The translations under genes and the position numbers were made by a program. The notes beneath the pieces are model-generated. The model had not been told where the DNA came from and did no database searches. It saw only the letters and a list, made by a program, of their open reading frames with translations. Of a stretch of DNA of 21,915 nucleotides, positions 20,534 through 21,915 are shown in pieces (position 1 is the first letter of the stretch; each line of letters begins with the position of its first letter). The stretch is from Gnetum montanum (taxonomy: Eukaryota; Streptophyta; Gnetopsida; Gnetales; Gnetaceae): contig MNCI01004480.1 in the NCBI GenBank assembly GCA_015680685.1, positions 575,229 through 597,143 of the forward strand, written 5' to 3'.

Positions 20534-20646
20534 ACTTTATTAAACATATATTATATTTAATACCATTTGTACTTGGTTTCACCTAGTTTATCATATTTTG
20601 TTCTATTTTACCAAGTCTTACCTTGCTTTTGCTGAGTAGTAACCTT

Positions 20647-20771
20647 GCCCAATGAAATAGGCCTCCATCATGGTGGCCCTTTAAAGCCTAAAACTTGTAA
20701 TTTAACAGCCCACTAAGGCCTGAAAATGGCAACCTTATGGCCCACTAAGGCTTGGCAAAATGTGACCTTGG
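20647..20771. repeat. 32-bp tandem array, right part
   Basis: Units start at 20,676, 20,708 and 20,740, 32 bp apart. They match the left array closely, for example GCCCACTAAGGCCTGAAAA and GCCCACTAAGGCTTGG. A degenerate unit (gcccaatgaaataggcct) precedes them from about 20,647. Confidence 0.92.
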
Positions 20772-21250
20772 TTGAATGTGTTGGGCCATATCTTGCCTAC
20801 TTTGCCTTGTTTGGCCTTGTTTGGCCTCATTCTCCACTATGTTTTGACCTTACTTGATCTTATTTTACATTATTGTCTATCATTGTCATGTCATTTAGTG
20901 ACATTTGTTCTCATTTTCATCATTTTTGCATCATTTCGCTTGTTTGACCACATTCTTTCATCATTTGGCATCACATGGACCTTAATTGGCTCAATTTGAC
21001 ATCATTTGATGTCATTTTGAAATTGTTAAGACATTATTTGACCTCGTTTAACATCATTTCATGATGTTTCAACTTTTATTTGGCCTTCATTTGATCCTAT
21101 CCTACATTAGTTAGTCCTTGTTTCATCCTGTTTGCCTTAATCTACCGCTTGTGGCCTTTGTTGACCATGTTTTCACCTTGTTTAGCATTGATATAATTTA
21201 TATTGTTTTATTATTATAGTATTTTATATTATTTTGATGTTATTTGACAA
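20772..21250. repeat. T-rich degenerate short repeats
   Basis: Dense repetition of words such as CATCATTTG, ACCTTGTTTG, GGCCTTGTTT and CATTTGACC with an irregular spacing of roughly 10-20 bp. No fixed unit length could be set. It adjoins the 32-bp array and may be an older, more decayed array. The plus-strand open frame at 20,772-20,999 arises from this low-complexity sequence. Confidence 0.6.
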
Positions 21251-21915
21251 TGTTATTACATAGGTGCCACTTGATGGACTTATGTTGTCCTGCAAGATAA
21301 AGATAGGAGGGTGAGGAAGCAAATTTGAATGGCCTTAAAGCCTAAATGGGTCCCCTTCGTGATGTTGTTAAACTAAGTTGACATTACATATCTAATCCTT
21401 AAGCCTCAAAAATGTTCCTCCATACAGCCCCAACATCCTGAAGTAGCTTGATGACCATTAACCATGAAGCTAAAAACATCATGGAAGGTCCCTTAGTTAA
21501 TGTTCCTATCTAGACCACCATGGTGAGAAGAAAACACATGAAACCTAGTTCCTTGCTAGAACTTAAACCTACTGAAGACATCATTAGACCCTTGAAATGC
21601 AACATCAAAGCCATCACATAGCCCTAATAACATCTAACACTGACATGTTTGCTTGTAGTGTTGTTTATCATTGTTGGCAAGTTACAACGAATGACCGATG
21701 TTGATGACTTTGATGGTCTACAACAAGTGAGCCTACATGCTCTCTCTCTTAGTCTCTCTATTTGGCATAATAAATGAACTATGAACTTTGTAAATCTGAT
21801 GCACACTACATAGATCCCTCTATGCTATGACAGTGGTGATCTATGATGGCCTAGTTTGCTAGTTGTTTCATGTAGCCCTATGCATTACTTTGTAACAACA
21901 TGTTTTCTTTGTTTT
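21251..21915. other. Unassigned sequence at the window end
   Basis: Less repetitive than its neighbour. A short plus-strand open stretch from the ATG at 21,521 (MVRRKHMKPSSLLELKPTED and on to a stop at about 21,618) has no family match that I can see. It could be the start of another decayed element continuing beyond the window. Confidence 0.3.

Larger units (their letters stand above)
18461..20640. other. Segment separating the two parts of the 32-bp array
   Basis: About 2.2 kb of unlike DNA lying between two blocks of the same 32-bp repeat, so it looks like an insertion into one array. CpG dinucleotides are common from about 19,290 to 20,510 but rare elsewhere in the window. Besides the tRNA synthetase exon, the minus strand has other exon-like pieces. 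One is a stop-free stretch from 18,817 down to about 18,626, preceded by a TTTGTAG acceptor-like site. Another is a 34-codon open frame at 19,714-19,818. A third, at 19,292-19,475, ends at a GTAAGT donor-like site. None of these three could be assigned to a family. Element termini were not found. Confidence 0.55.

Noticed and set aside
20287-20582. Five overlapping open frames on both strands in the GC-rich block
   Set aside because: They overlap each other in several frames, show no family motif, and are expected where stop codons are rare because of GC richness.

Overview
This looks like nuclear DNA of a seed plant with a large, old, repeat-filled genome. A conifer or other gymnosperm is my best guess, inferred from the very decayed gypsy-type retroelements and plant-specific host gene fragments; the sequence does not prove it. 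The window is AT-rich and CpG-poor apart from one island near 19.3-20.5 kb. I see no intact protein-coding gene. Every recognisable coding stretch carries stops or frameshifts, except a 40-codon exon fragment of glutamyl-tRNA synthetase.

Layout. (1) 185-1040, plus strand: a heavily decayed Ty3/gypsy reverse transcriptase and RNase H, followed by a nearly perfect 92-bp tandem duplication. (2) 1.25-2.8 kb: AT-rich sequence with no firm assignment. (3) 2.96-4.55 kb: tandem arrays of about 51 bp, 73 bp and 20-21 bp; the last is made of short palindromes. (4) 4.74-8.26 kb, plus: gag and protease remnants of retroelement copy A. (5) 8.67-11.40 kb, minus: fragments of three unrelated host genes in one orientation. 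They are a BOI-type RING E3 ligase, a PRAF-type RCC1-repeat protein, and a plastid-type Rossmann/CIA30 protein. The last two are joined at a visible seam near 9,580. (6) 12.2-14.75 kb: leader-like sequence of copy B, with short tandem repeats, a G-quadruplex motif and many CCAACATAG/G motifs. (7) 14.78-18.19 kb, plus: gag and protease remnants of copy B, homologous to copy A throughout but lacking the protease active-site segment. (8) 18.33-20.77 kb: a 32-bp tandem array split by about 2.2 kb of different, CpG-richer DNA that holds the tRNA synthetase exon and other unrecognised exon-like pieces. (9) 20.77-21.9 kb: T-rich degenerate repeats, then unassigned sequence.

Interpretation. The two gag-protease elements belong to one family. 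In both, protein similarity stops at the same point after the protease, with no polymerase following. This suggests a non-autonomous gag-protease family, possibly one that carried captured host sequences in antisense. That link is inference. No LTR pair, primer-binding site or target-site duplication could be defined by eye.
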